Shown here: piece after piece, positions 35,132 through 45,803 of the stretch
Position numbering within the stretch: position 1 is the first letter of the stretch
Layout: each line of letters starts with the position of its first letter
Assembly: GCA_964017185.1 (NCBI GenBank)
Contig: OZ024870.1
Coordinates: forward strand, 24,885,621 to 24,949,620
Reading direction: 5' to 3'
Length of the DNA: 64,000 nucleotides
DNA from: Rugalucina vietnamica
Taxonomy: Eukaryota; Mollusca; Bivalvia; Lucinida; Lucinidae
Translations under genes and position numbers: made by a program
Notes under the pieces: model-generated
The model's input: only the letters and a program-made list of their open reading frames with translations
What the model was told of the DNA's origin: nothing
Databases searched by the model: none

Positions 35132-35276
35132 TATTGGTCTCACGCCTTCCTGTCACCTTCAATGATAACGTTTGAAGTTGAGGGGACCTTGCGTGTGCTT
35201 TAAGTTTTATAGAATATTTATTTTATTAGAATATTTACAACCATTTTAAAGATTCTTGTGAATTGTACCGATATGG

Positions 35277-36255
35277 TAATAGACATTTTTCACTTTTGAA
35301 CGTAAATGTTGCTGGTGCGTGCGGTTACGACTTTCTGTATGATGGGGGACGACTCGTGAGGGCATATGTGAGACTAAGACGAGGGGCAATATGAAGAATT
35401 ACACAGTCAAAACTACCAACAGCCCAACGGAGACGAATTGAATAAGACATGCAATACATGTTATAGTGTAGGACGTCTAGCTCTGTAGCTCAGTAGCTAG
35501 CGTGCTAGCATTCAAAACGAAAGGTTCTGGGTTCGAGTCCTGGTCGGACTGCAGTTTTCTTTTCTTTATTTGTCTCTCCTATGACAATAAAGCTAACGAA
35601 ATAAAAAAAAATGTATTATCAGCTGATTATATTTATTGGCGAATGCAAGAATCAGGAAATGCTCTTATGCATAAAATGCTTAAATCGTAAAGGAATTGAA
35701 GTGCGAGACGGCACCTCACATTAATGTTTCTCTCTTGTTGATTTATAACCTATTGAAATCGACAGCTCGATCGTATTTTTTGGGGGTAGAAGAGCTGATC
35801 TTCGAGCGATCCTCACGTCAATATTTCTTTCTTGGGGACATAAAAATGTTCATATTCTGAAAGCTTGTACATGAATAATGTGGCTAGGATAAGTTAGCCA
35901 CCCTGAATGACTTTAAATGTTTTCCGCGGACGTAAGGCACTAGCTCAAATAGTATAGTGTACCTGTACAGACATGTATATTTATAAGGTGTAAAAACTAC
36001 AGCTTCACGTGCTGTCTCGTGAGCGAACATAATTCATTTGGCATGTTTATACATGTATTTCAAACAGATACTCGAAAGCTTGGTGGGGTTTATTTGGTTG
36101 ATGTTTCGTTTTGATCCCATTCAACAGCCATCTGCATGTCATACGTGCGATGTCCTAACTACATTATGCATAGCCATACTATCAATTTGAGGTTTTGTAG
36201 ACCTTCAACAGTATTTCAGCCACATCGAATGCGATAATTACGAATTTTAGATGAT
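35277..36255 (+). repeat. Left arm of ~1-kb inverted repeat
   Basis: Matches 40195-41327 in reverse complement, with indels. Shared landmarks are TAATAGACATTTTTCACTTT at the outer end, GACTCGTGAGGGCATATGTG, a tRNA-like stretch, the GATCCTCACG block, TCACGTGCTGTCTCGTGAGC and AGACCTTCAACAGTA at the inner end. The arms bound about 3.9 kb. Outer ends sit next to TA. Confidence 0.8.
35480..35553 (+). pseudogene. tRNA-like sequence in left arm
   Basis: TCTGTAGCTCAGTAGCTAGC (A-box-like) and TGGGTTCGAGTCCTGG (B-box and T arm). The acceptor and D stems pair poorly. The partner in the right arm is 41058-41132. Likely a tRNA-derived SINE head or tRNA pseudogene. Confidence 0.5.
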
Positions 36256-36412
36256 TTTTGCAAGCCACAGGCTTTCTGTATGATCCTCATTTATTCTCTT
36301 GTAGTATGCGTGCTGTTTGTCTGGTTGACTTCAAATAAATATAATTAATCTTCAAAGTAACACAATGTTATTTTCTAGTAAATAAATGGTTATAAATCTG
36401 AGAAACATCTAG

Positions 36413-36416
<4 letters not shown>
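36256..36416. other. Spacer inside the inverted repeat
   Basis: AT-rich, no feature recognised. Confidence 0.35.
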
Positions 36417-36443
<27 letters not shown>

Positions 36444-37075
36444 CAAGGAGAGCTTATAGGATGGCCATGATCCGTCGTCCGTCGTCCGTCTTCGTCGTCG
36501 TCAACAATTTCAAAGATCTTCTTCTCTGAAACCACTTGGCCAATCAAGTTGAATTTTTATGTGGAGCCTCCTTGTGTAGCGGCATTTCAAGTTTGATCTC
36601 GAAATCCATGTCACGCCCATATATGGTGAAAACCACTCAAAAATCTTCTTCTCCAGAACCGGCGGGCCGATTTCCACGAAACTTGGTATTTACCATCAGT
36701 GACTCCAGTCCATCAAAGTTTGACAAAATGATGACCCTGGGATGGGCTTTTACATGGGGAAAAAGTGAAAACTATGGATTTTTTGAAAACGAGTGCAGCC
36801 AGAGACCTGAAAGGATGTACATGCAGACAACTAATAGAGTAGATGAAGGCATGTGATTAAATTAGGTCAAGGTCATCTCTTGACCTTGGCCAGTCTGTTT
36901 TCCATACACACTTTTCAAACATCTTCATCTCTGAAACCGCTTGGCCAATCAAGTTGAAATTTTATGTGGAGCATCCATGGGTAGGGGGAACAAAAGTTTG
37001 ATTATGAAATCCGAGTCACAGAAAAGGAGCGAGGTCACGGCAGGTTAGCCAGCTGATCAAACGTGCTGCGAACCT
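36417..37075 (+). repeat. AGCTCACnTGAGC repeat, copy 1
   Basis: Starts AGCTCACCTGAGCCGAAGGC with a short hairpin, then GGATGGCCATGATCCGTCGT and CGTCGTCGTCAACAATTTC. Inside, a ~130-base module (CTCTGAAACCACTTGGCCAA, CAAGTTGAATTTTTATGTGG) recurs near 36915-36975. The open frame at 36536-36856 translates these modules and is not credible as a gene. A related copy starts at 37772. Class unknown to me; similar repeats are widespread in mollusc genomes by recall. Confidence 0.7.
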
Positions 37076-37691
37076 TGCTTAATCCTAAAACAGGACAACA
37101 ATATTATGAATTTTAAGCGCGCATACACACTCTAACTCACAAACACACACTCACGCAAACACGTTCCGTAGAGGACTTTGTCTCGCAGTGGCTCAGTCAG
37201 TCGCCTCTTAAAATCACATGGCACCAAGGAACCAGAAGTGACCTTTGACACGAAATATTTTCTAAAATCGCATCATATATATATCACTTATCATGTTTAC
37301 CATTAAAGATGCGTTACTCGTTCAATGCGAGTCGGTTTTACAAATGCTTGGCGCTTTAGACACTCGTCTGTATAACTAGGCGTCGCTCGTTCGATAAACC
37401 GAGGTCCTGTCTTCATATGACCATAAGTGTTGGTTGGAAAAACCAATATCAACTATTTGTTATCGCCTTGTGACATTTTACATACTGGCTTATGTGTATA
37501 CGTACATTGGTTCTGCTAAGCTACATTTTCACGTGTTTTTCGTGACGCACAGAAAACTTTATACATGTATGCATGGCATGATTTACGATTTGAAACATAA
37601 GTTGATCTTTAATTTTATGTGCAGTTTTTTATTCTACGCCTGTACAACGTTTTGACATATTTCAAGTCATCTCGAGCATGGTCGGTCCATA
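37076..37691. other. Noncoding DNA with tRNA-like scraps
   Basis: 37188-37215 (CGCAGTGGCTCAGTCAGTCG) resembles the minus-strand sequence at 39995-40015, a SINE-head-like A box. Otherwise nothing recognised. Confidence 0.4.
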
Positions 37692-37771
37692 TCAGGATAA
37701 CATGTCCGTGAATACCCCATGAACCACACTTTTATATAGCAAAACTTTGGTATGCATAGGTATACCTATTT
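37692..37771 (+). mobile_element. Palindromic-core MITE fragment (left end)
   Basis: CAGGATAACATGTCCGTG, CCACACTTTTATATAGCAAA and GTATGCATAGGTATACCTAT match the family's left third; the AGCTCAC repeat starts immediately after. Confidence 0.65.
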
Positions 37772-38545
37772 TAAGCTCACATGAGCCCTTCGGCTCAAAA
37801 AGCGAGCTTATAGGATGACCATGCCCCGTCGTCCGTCCGACGTCGTCCGTCAACAATTTCCATGATATTCGCCTCTGAAACCAAATGGCAAACCAAAGTT
37901 AAACTGCTTGCTGAGCATTCTTAGGAAGGGGGAATGAAAGTTTGCATAAATGACTCAGGTCACATGACTAAGATGGCCGCCATAGCTATAAATAGCAAAA
38001 ACCTTTAAAACAATTTCTTCACAGAACCAGAAGTCCTATGATTTTGAAACTAAGTTTGAAGCATCAGGCAACAGCGTTCTTCAAAGTTGGTATACATCAT
38101 AATGCTGGGATGACCTTGACCTATTTTATGGCAAGGTCAACTTAGGTCGCCCATGCATTTAAATGGGGGAAAATAAGTTAAATAAAATTAAATGGGTGGA
38201 AACTCGCGATGAGCATGAAGATTTATGTCCATGAAAACATTTAGTCCCCAGGGGTTCCGGGGGCTATATACATGCATATAACCAAAATATTCAAACATCT
38301 CTGCAACCGCATGGCCGATCAAAGCCACACTTCATGGAAAGGGAACAAAAGATTGTATAAATGGACGCCATGGCTATAAACTGCAAAAACCTTTAAAATG
38401 TTCTTCAGAACCAGTAGGCCTAGGCCTATGATTTTGAAACTTGGCATTAAGCATTTACAAAGTTTATACATGCCCTAAATCATGACCAAGGGATGATATT
38501 GACCTATTTTACGGCAAGGTCAACTTAGGATGCCCATGCATCTGA
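37772..38545 (+). repeat. AGCTCACnTGAGC repeat, copy 2
   Basis: AGCTCACATGAGCCCTTCGG, GGATGACCATGCCCCGTCGT and CCGTCAACAATTTCC match the start of copy 1. Modules with GACCTATTTTAYGGCAAGGT recur at about 38120 and 38506. No coding capacity. Confidence 0.65.
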
Positions 38546-38547
38546 AA

Positions 38548-38722
38548 ACACAGATTGTGAGTACTCGTTAGAACTGCCTCTGCGAGGCAGTTTTAGCGTT
38601 TATCAACAATCTATGTTTTGAGCAAAATAAAAAGATAAAACTGTTGAACTGAAAATTTTCATTTTTACAACTTTAAAAACACTGTATATTGCTTGTTAAG
38701 GTTTTGTTATGCTAGCGTCAAG
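38548..38722 (+). mobile_element. Palindromic-core MITE fragment (right part)
   Basis: Starts at CAGATTGTGAGTACTCGTTA, with a mutated palindrome (ACTGCCTCTGCGAGGCAGTT), then AACAATCTATGTTTTGAGCA and a diverged right end. The left part may be displaced to 37692-37771, with repeat copy 2 inserted between. Confidence 0.7.
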
Positions 38723-38900
38723 ATACACGACACCATTTTAGTGCACATGTATTACACATGCTGACGACAGAGCTACATGTACAACACCTTGATCATTCTT
38801 AACCTTACTCATATGGGCATTTTTGCGTCCGGAACCGGGCGAGCATAAATGAACATAAGCCTCTTACTCAATCAGAATTGACGTAAATAATAAGTTTAAT

Positions 38901-39060
38901 TGGTTTGTTGATTTGAGGTTTAACGTCAATCCAACAGCAAAGGTCATATGGAAACGAGACATCAGTTTATAGTATGATCCGACAGACTTATAAGGATCCC
39001 GGGATCAAACCCACGGTCCCTGGTTTAAAAGGACGAACACATGCCGTTAACATTAACTGA
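38901..39060 (-). mobile_element. tRNA-derived SINE fragment
   Basis: On the minus strand, a B-box-like GTGGGTTTGATCCCGGGATC precedes a 3' part ending TTGGATTGACGTTAAACCTC and AAATCAACAAACC. The A-box region is not clear. It is of the same general design as 3327-3670 but a different family. Confidence 0.6.
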
Positions 39061-39120
39061 TTTCGGCTTGTCAAGCAGCAATGTGGTTTGATAACTGATC
39101 CTGCTAGATAAAATCTTTGT

Positions 39121-39121
<1 letters not shown>

Positions 39122-39153
<32 letters not shown>
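39122..39153. repeat. Poly-T tract
   Basis: About 32 consecutive T. Confidence 0.9.
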
Positions 39154-40194
39154 CGAGGGGCCGTGGGACAAAAATTCAACAGCCAAACACAGCACAATAT
39201 TAGGTTCACGGATGTCGTTTCGTTTGTTTACATATAAAAGCCGGTAAATTGAGCACGTAAAATGTCTGCGTGATATACTGTATATGAATATGTATATTCA
39301 GGAATTGTCTATCAGTGTCAGCACCGTCGTAAATGCCTGCGATACAATAAAAGTCCTTACAGCAAAGATTGATGCAACATCACACAACATGTGATAAAAT
39401 GGAGTAATGGAAAAAAGCAATATCGCTTTGGCAACAACCATCACCAAGACAATGAACACTTCGTCGTAGGTTGCTGCCCAATTGATCAGTCTTACAATCA
39501 CAGGTGAAACAAACCAAATTCTGCTTGTGGGTGTGCCAAGTCGTTTTCTCAGGGTTCTCCCCTCCCCCCCCCCCCCCCTTGTTACTGATTTATCCGTCTC
39601 ATATGAACTAAAATGATTTTTAACGGGGCGAAAATTGTATAAAAACGAACTTATGATCAGAAATGAGCACAATCAGACCCTTATCTGTGATCAAGTAACA
39701 ATAGAGGGACCTGGAATCGCTACAATTAAATTTCACATCCTCACTAAGGTGGGCGTAGTGTAATTCTGGGCCCTGATTAAATTTTAACAGATAGCAAAAC
39801 TTCTCCGATGTTACTCGCGCCGATAAGAAAAAAATGCATTTATATTCCATCATGCATGCATGCTTAATGTAAACCATAAAGGAATATTCGGGGTCTCGCA
39901 TGCAAATAACAACTATTTACATACTGGACCTTGGTCTCGCCTGAAAGACGGAGTTACGCGTTGGATTAAACGAGCGGTCCGTTTTACGAGGCGACTGACT
40001 GAACCACTACGACATGGAGTCCTTTATGGAAACACTTTAGCAACTCATAAAAATAATATTGTGATAGTTTGATTTTAATCATATTTATTTGAATTCAACC
40101 AGGTAAACAACACGCATACAATATCACACAGAATAAATATGGATCAAAAAGAAAACTTATGTCTTGCCAAATTTACTACATCGTAACCAGCACA
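39154..40194. other. Noncoding DNA
   Basis: Includes a C-run at about 39562-39579 and a solo TIR end (GTGTAATTCTGGGCC, 39757-39772) of the element family at 21041-22938. 39950-40020 is tRNA-like on the minus strand. The open frames at 39298-39672 and 39620-39901 show no motifs. Confidence 0.45.
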
Positions 40195-40496
40195 CTGGAT
40201 ATGGCTGAATTACTGTTGAAGGTCTACAATAAACAAAATTAGTTGTGTGGCTTGGCGTAAAGTAGCTACATGTAGGATGTTGCCTCCATCGCACTTCGTA
40301 TGGCATGCAGATGACTGTCGAATGAACGAAACTTCGACATCAAGCTGATAATCTGTTTGAAATATAAACAGAATGAAGAAACCTTATGTTCGCTCACGAG
40401 ACAGCACGTGAAACTGTAGTTTAACATCTAATAAACACAGATATACATGTATCTGAACATGTACACTATACTATTTGATTTATTGTCTCGCGCATT

Positions 40497-40707
40497 TTAG
40501 TTCAGTTTTACGTCCCTTTCAAGATTATTTCAGCTCACCAATTAGTAGGTGGGGTGAAAAAGTGAGTACTCTAAGAAAAACCACCCGCAAGTTGAACTTG
40601 GCTTGTATCATATGTGGCCAGTGTTGGGCTGGATTACACACAAGACACAGTGGTGAGATGAACGAGTGATTAAGAAACAGCACTCTTAACCGCTCGGCCA
40701 CGGGTCC
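40497..40707 (-). mobile_element. SINE with class II tRNA-like head
   Basis: Minus strand starts GGACCCGTGGCCGAGCGGTT followed by AAGAGTGCTG, typical of the 5' half of a Ser/Leu-type tRNA. It ends CTTGAAAGGGACGTAAAACT, a SINE-like 3' tail. It lies inside the right arm of the large inverted repeat and is not seen in the left arm. Confidence 0.55.
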
Positions 40708-41057
40708 GCTAAGTCATTAGAGGCGGTCAACTTATCCAAGTCGCATTATCTGTACCAGCCTTCAGAAAATAAATGTTGGCGTGAGGATCGGTCGCGGGTC
40801 CGCTCTTCTGCCGATAATTACAATCAAGCTACCGGCTTAAATCGGTGAAAAAACAAGAAGACTTAGTGAAAAACCTATACGTGCGGACTGCCTTCTCACT
40901 ACACACTTTAATCCACAAATTTACGATTTTAGTATTAAATGCAGCAGTGCATTTTGTGATTCTTGCATTTTTTTCTTTTCTTTTCTTTTTCATTTTCTAA
41001 GCTATATTGTCACAGGGGCAAAAAAGGAAGCAATTAAGAATAGAAAAAGAATTTTTG

Positions 41058-41132
41058 TCCTAGCCGGACTCGAACCCAGGACCTTTTGGTTTTATTCCAT
41101 ACATGCTACCTACTGAGCTACAGAGTAAGACG
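41058..41132 (-). pseudogene. tRNA-like sequence in right arm
   Basis: Minus strand CTCTGTAGCTCAGTAGGTAG and CCTGGGTTCGAGTCCGG. Better conserved than the left-arm partner at 35480-35553, but the acceptor stem does not pair convincingly. Confidence 0.5.
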
Positions 41133-41327
41133 TCGTGGACTATTTCTTTTTTGCCTGTCTTGTTTAATTGGTCTCCGTTAGGCTATTGGTAGTTTGACCA
41201 AGTAATTCTTCATATCGCCCCTCGTCATCGTCTCAAATATGCCCTCACGAGTCGTCCCCCATCACACCGAAAATCGTAAACGCACGCGCCAGCAACATTT
41301 ACGTTCAAAAGTGAAAAATGTCTATTA

Positions 41328-42067
41328 ATACTCACTTTTAGCATGCACTTTTGAGCGAAGCTCATTTGAATACCAGTCTTATTAAGTTTCCACGTATTCT
41401 CTCAGCCTCTATAATTTGGTGTCGTCCAGGTATAAGCAGGTTCCGGTTCGGTTGTGAAAAGTTGATTGTAAACAAATAAATGGAGTAAACAGGCGAACAG
41501 GTTAGTTGCATGATTACTGTTTTATCGTTTGATTTTGGATAAAATCCTGATGTGCAGCCTCAAGAGAAACTGTTTGAAGAATACATCCCTTGTATATGCT
41601 ATCGCCTTACTTTAGTAGCCAATAAGTACACAGTAGCAAAATGTTGATGGAAGTGTCAATATGTAGCTTTGAGTTTCTTAGGTAATTGATAAGTAGTAGG
41701 TAATTGATAGGTAATTGTGATAACTGTTTGATGATTGGCATTCTCACTGTTAAATATACTTGCTACTGATAAATATGAAAGTGCATGAATAAAGATTTTT
41801 GTTTCAATATACAACTTAGCGGGAGCGTGAATGCTCAGCAATAATAGAAAGTCAAGCTCGGGTGCCATTGGCCGGGACTAGAAACCTATCTGTGAGCAAA
41901 ACACATTAACTCTGCTTTAATTGTTACAAAGATGAAAGGCTTTCACCTTTCCAACATATTGTATCGTTGTAATTCCTGTTCATTTCGGTCCTTAATGCGG
42001 TTCAAAAGACAGTTCTGTCCCCAACACGACTGATGTGTTGTATACGGTAGGTTAGGTGTCTACGTTT
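41328..42067. other. Noncoding DNA
   Basis: No gene recognised. Short tandem motif TAGGTAATTGATA repeats at about 41678-41720. Confidence 0.45.
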
Positions 42068-42301
42068 GAGCCGCCTCGTGGTAAAACCAACAATGTGGTT
42101 TCCGAACAGGTCCGACACAAATCAGGCTGTACAAGCACAGTAGATGGCTAGAGTCTGGAAATTTTGGATTTAGAAAGTAGAGGCATTGTACTATACGTGT
42201 AGCGAAAACAAGGGCGTTGATCAGCTACGCTGCTACCGCGAAGCTGATCTGCGTCTTTGTTTTCGCATATGCAGATTGTTGGTTTTCTCATGAGGCGGCT
42301 C
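42068..42301 (+). mobile_element. GAGCC-type MITE (copy 2)
   Basis: A 234-bp element with TIRs GAGCCGCCTCGTGGTAAAAC and GGTTTTCTCATGAGGCGGCTC-like right end. The internal hairpin AAGGGCGTTGATCAGC/GAAGCTGATCTGCGTC is at about 42210-42258. Flanks GTTT and ATTT could be a decayed 4-bp duplication. Confidence 0.85.
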
Positions 42302-42362
42302 ATTTGTGGAGTAGTAATGAAAGTGGTATGTATAATGATGAACATTGTCCTTTCAATCAATA

Positions 42363-42480
42363 CGACTATGTTTGAACTTTTGATAAGATACACCCTAGAG
42401 AATATGGAGGTATATATCTGATCATACTCCCCTGTAATTTATTGGAACAACCTTTCAGCAATGTTTAGATCGGTACTTTG
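42363..42480. repeat. Low-copy direct repeat, copy 1
   Basis: About 118 bases shared with 45147-45263: GACTATGTTTGAACTTTTGA, TAAGATACACC and AACAACCTTTCAGCAATG. Function unknown. Confidence 0.85.
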
Positions 42481-42847
42481 GTTAGCCAACTACAAAGTAA
42501 ACTCTCTCTCTTTACTAAAATGATAAACGGCAAACCTATAAGCTAAAACATATAGAATGCAGCGTTTACTTGAACCATTGATGATGGATTTTTGGTATCA
42601 AAATATTGCTTTTAGACTTAAACGGATCTCTGAACACCCACAACAATGAAGTAGACAAGAAATTGCTTTTCAAAGTCTTTATTTGCTTTTCAAATAACTC
42701 CTAGAATTGTGTTTGTTTACTAAATATACCTAGCAATTAATAAAACAACCAATATGTTGTATTTCAGTAGTTTATATCACTTGTCACTAATTAGGTCATT
42801 GAAAGTTTCGGCCATGACAAACGACTCACAATGCTGCATCTCTGTCA
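42481..42847. other. Noncoding DNA with old repeats
   Basis: 42778-42815 (CACTTGTCACTAATTAGGTC) resembles 31865-31885 and 53848-53880. No gene. Confidence 0.45.
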
Positions 42848-43276
42848 GTATTCTTGCATAGATAACTATGTGCATAGCTGTTTGAGGCCGATTTCGATTG
42901 GTCGAAAGCCGTGTTCAGACAGCAAAACCCATGTTCAAATCATGAAATTCACGTGCCGTTTGAACATGGGTTTTGGGCGACGTCATTGGTCAAAGCGACG
43001 TGACGTCATGTGTTTCGTAGAAACAAAATGGACGACGTTGAAGAAGCTCCGCTGTTTTCGGTGAGTTTTTACGTTGCTAATGTTATTTTCAAGAGATTTT
43101 AAGTGGATTAGTGTGAAAATGCAAGAATAGCGATCAACCATGGTTTGTTTCAGTGTTCAAACATTCGCTGGATCACTCGGAAGGTGTTTGAACACGCGGC
43201 CTGCGGCCTTGTGTTCAAACACCTTCCTCGTGATCCATCGAATGTTTGAACACTGAAAACCATGGTTGATCCCTAT
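42848..43276 (+). mobile_element. Foldback element with promoter and first-exon-like part (copy 3)
   Basis: Dispersed copy of 778-1208. It has an ATTGGTC (inverted CCAAT) motif at 42894 and another at 42986, a perfect CRE TGACGTCA at 43001-43008, and an ATG at 43028. This opens an 11-codon reading MDDVEEAPLFS that meets GTGAGT at 43061-43066. It then carries the terminal hairpin (about 43132-43272). The frame is open here, whereas the copies at 778 and 10878 have a stop. Whether the GT is used and where a second exon would be are unknown. Confidence 0.65.
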
Positions 43277-43389
43277 TTTATAACCTTGATGAGTTTACAA
43301 AAATACACAAATACAACATAAGCTGTAAACATTGTGGAATTTTTCAGATAAAAATATGTGATGTTTTAAGTATGTGATATTTTTCACAT

Positions 43390-43490
43390 GTGTCAAAATT
43401 ATAGATTGCAGATACCCGTTAAAACCACCATACTCTGACTGAATGGCGGTTTTAATGTGTAACTATAAACTTTATATACTTGTCAAAATT
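43390..43490 (+). mobile_element. Diverged palindromic-core MITE fragment
   Basis: ATAGATTGCAGATACCCGTT, AAAACCACCATAC and ATGGCGGTTTTAATGTG preserve the decayed central part of the family. Confidence 0.5.
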
Positions 43491-43879
43491 ACTAACATTT
43501 TCAAATACTTTTTAATATTTCTTAGCTTTTAAAGGAAGTAAATTGCCAGGAGTACATCAGTATTGTTTTGAATAAATGTGGTCCGTAGTAAGACATCCGT
43601 TATGCTTTTGGTGGTTTTCTGTTGCCAGAATTTTCAACTTGAATCCCCATTTATTCCAAACCTATACTGGAATTTCCAGACTGAGCCCAAAAGTATTGCT
43701 GACCGCTGTCAAATAATTGAGGCAGCGTTGACATCTTTGTACTTACGCTTGGATAGTCATATTTGGTCTCAACATTAATATCACGTGTTTCTGCAGAATT
43801 TGGTTTGGAGGTTGTCATGTTAACTGATCATCACGTCGCCTAAATCAAGTGAATTACATACTGCGGCAAAGTAAATAAT

Positions 43880-44385
43880 GTTCCATTAAAACTTAAACCA
43901 CACAACTTCAATACAAAAACGCTAATATTTGTGGATTCAATGAAGACACCAATCAGTCTGAGCATAGAAATATTATAGTCTTAAGAGACTTTTTGTTATC
44001 TGCACGAAGAACGTTAGACACACTTGCTCTAGTGTTTGGCTCAGAATCGTTCTTAGATGACATATCCGAGTCTGTACTATGCTTACATAACGCGTTTTTT
44101 TAAATATTTGCTTTTCGATGAAGCCCAACCATTTGTCCGATAGCTTTTTGACTAGTATGTGGTGATCATGAGGATTTTATTTTGTATTGCGCCCAAGGCA
44201 TGGCTTGTTATTGTGATGTTGTTTTATCTTGACTTTAAGAAATGCTGCAGAGCTGTTCGCTTTTTCCGAATCTTGCGACACGAGGCTCAATTTTCGTGAT
44301 TTTCAGAATTCTTTGAGAAAATATACCCGATACATCAAAGTATACCACTAGGATGTATTCAATTGAATTGTAATGTTCTCTAGGT
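43880..44385. repeat. Old low-copy segmental repeat (copy C)
   Basis: Matches 26395-26600 in order; a further patch at 44695-44870 matches 26930-27090. Palindromic MITE copy 3 sits between the two patches. Confidence 0.5.
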
Positions 44386-44666
44386 CATTACGAAAACATG
44401 CCCATGCAATATAAAGAGATTTTTAAAATTGTAAAAATGTGAACATTTTCATTAGAATTTTTTTTGATATTTTTCTTATTTTTGCTCAAAACATAGATTG
44501 TGGGTACACGTTAGAACCGCCTCGCCAAGGCGGTTCTAACGAGTACCCACAATCTATGTTTTGGAGCAAAAATAAGAAAAATAGGTATATCCCTGCATAC
44601 CCCAGTTTTGCTATATAAAAGTGGGGTTTAAGGGGGTATATATTACACGGATATTATTTCATAATG
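44386..44666 (-). mobile_element. Palindromic-core MITE, copy 3
   Basis: Reverse-orientation near-full copy: CATTACGAAAACATGCCCAT, TTAGAACCGCCTCGCCAAGG palindrome, ACCCACAATCTATGTTTTGG and AAAAGTGGGGTTTAAGGGGG. Confidence 0.88.
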
Positions 44667-45146
44667 GTGAAGTATTCCCTCGAGGCTTAAGCATTTTAAC
44701 AGTAATTTATTAGAACTAAGCACTCGACAATGTTTACTTATGATCTATGTCGATTCAATGAAAAGTACATAGACAATGTCATGAAATCAAGAAACGGCAT
44801 GGGTATAAACACCGCTTCAACTTGCGAAAACGAAACAAAAGACAAATACTAAATGGAACATGGAGAATTTAAGAAAGATTTATTGCTAAATGCTGCCTCT
44901 CTGTATTCATAAAAAGGAGTTTTGTGAATAAATTAATTTTTCTACGAACACATACATAAAATCAATTGTAAAGCATGTCTTCGGGGGCAAAATGTTATAA
45001 TATGGTCGTAAGACTCGTAAGTGTCTTTCTCAAAGTCTAAATTATTGTTGAAACGTGGTTTAGAGCTTCGTTAAACAATATCTATACTATAAATTGAAAC
45101 TACTCTCTTTACACCATCCCTTGGAAACCACATTTTTATATCCCCT
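44667..45146. other. Noncoding DNA (second patch of old segmental repeat)
   Basis: 44695-44870 matches 26930-27090 and 32165-32330; the rest is unrecognised. Confidence 0.45.
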
Positions 45147-45263
45147 TGATGACTATGTTTGAACTTTTGATAAGATACACCTTAGAGAGTACGGAGGTAT
45201 TTATCTGATCATACTTCCATGGAATTTATTGGAACAACCTTTCAGCAATGCTTAGTTCAGGTC
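45147..45263. repeat. Low-copy direct repeat, copy 2
   Basis: Matches 42363-42480 closely. Confidence 0.85.
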
Positions 45264-45526
45264 TCTGGTTTGTTGTTTAAAAATCAGTCCGATTGTGCTG
45301 CATTATAAAAGGCGACGTGACAAAGTTAGGCGCGCATTTTTAAAGTTCAGTAGCTTTTTTTTCTGGGCCCGAGCATATAACGGAGAACCATAGTAATATA
45401 CATTTGCATCCTACACTATCAATGAAAGCAATACAGTACTGGTATTGTCCTTTGACCATGTCGCTTTACCTTTGAATATAGTACATTTGCTATAGGGATG
45501 TCTGGGGTAAATCAGAATGGTCAAAG

Positions 45527-45803
45527 CATTACGAAAACATGCCCATGCAATATATAGAGATTTTTAAAGTTGTAAAAATGAAAATTTTCAGTGGAAAATT
45601 TTGCTATTTTTCTTATTTTTGCTCAAAACATATATTGTGGGTATGCGTAAGAACCGCCTCGCCGAGGCGGTTCTCACGAGAACCCACAATCTATGTTTTG
45701 GAACAAAAATAAGAAAAGTAGGTATACCCCTGCATACCCCAGTTTTGCTACATAAAAGTGGGGTTCAAGGGGGTATACATTACACGGACATGTTTTCGTG
45801 ATG
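45527..45803 (-). mobile_element. Palindromic-core MITE, copy 4
   Basis: Reverse-orientation near-full copy with CATTACGAAAACATGCCCAT, ACCGCCTCGCCGAGGCGGTT and right end ACGGACATGTTTTCGTGATG. Confidence 0.88.

Larger units (their letters stand above)
40195..41327 (-). repeat. Right arm of ~1-kb inverted repeat
   Basis: Reverse complement of 35277-36255, outer end AAAAATGTCTATTA. It is longer than the left arm, partly because of the SINE at 40497-40707. Confidence 0.8.

Noticed and set aside
35480-35553. Functional tRNA gene
   Set aside because: A and B boxes fit but acceptor and D stems do not pair; the partner at 41058-41132 has the same problem.
36536-36856. 106-codon open frame
   Set aside because: It lies inside the AGCTCAC repeat and translates its repeated modules; no domain.
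39298-39672. 124-codon minus-strand open frame
   Set aside because: Includes a low-complexity C/G run, has no motif, and the length is expected by chance in 64 kb.
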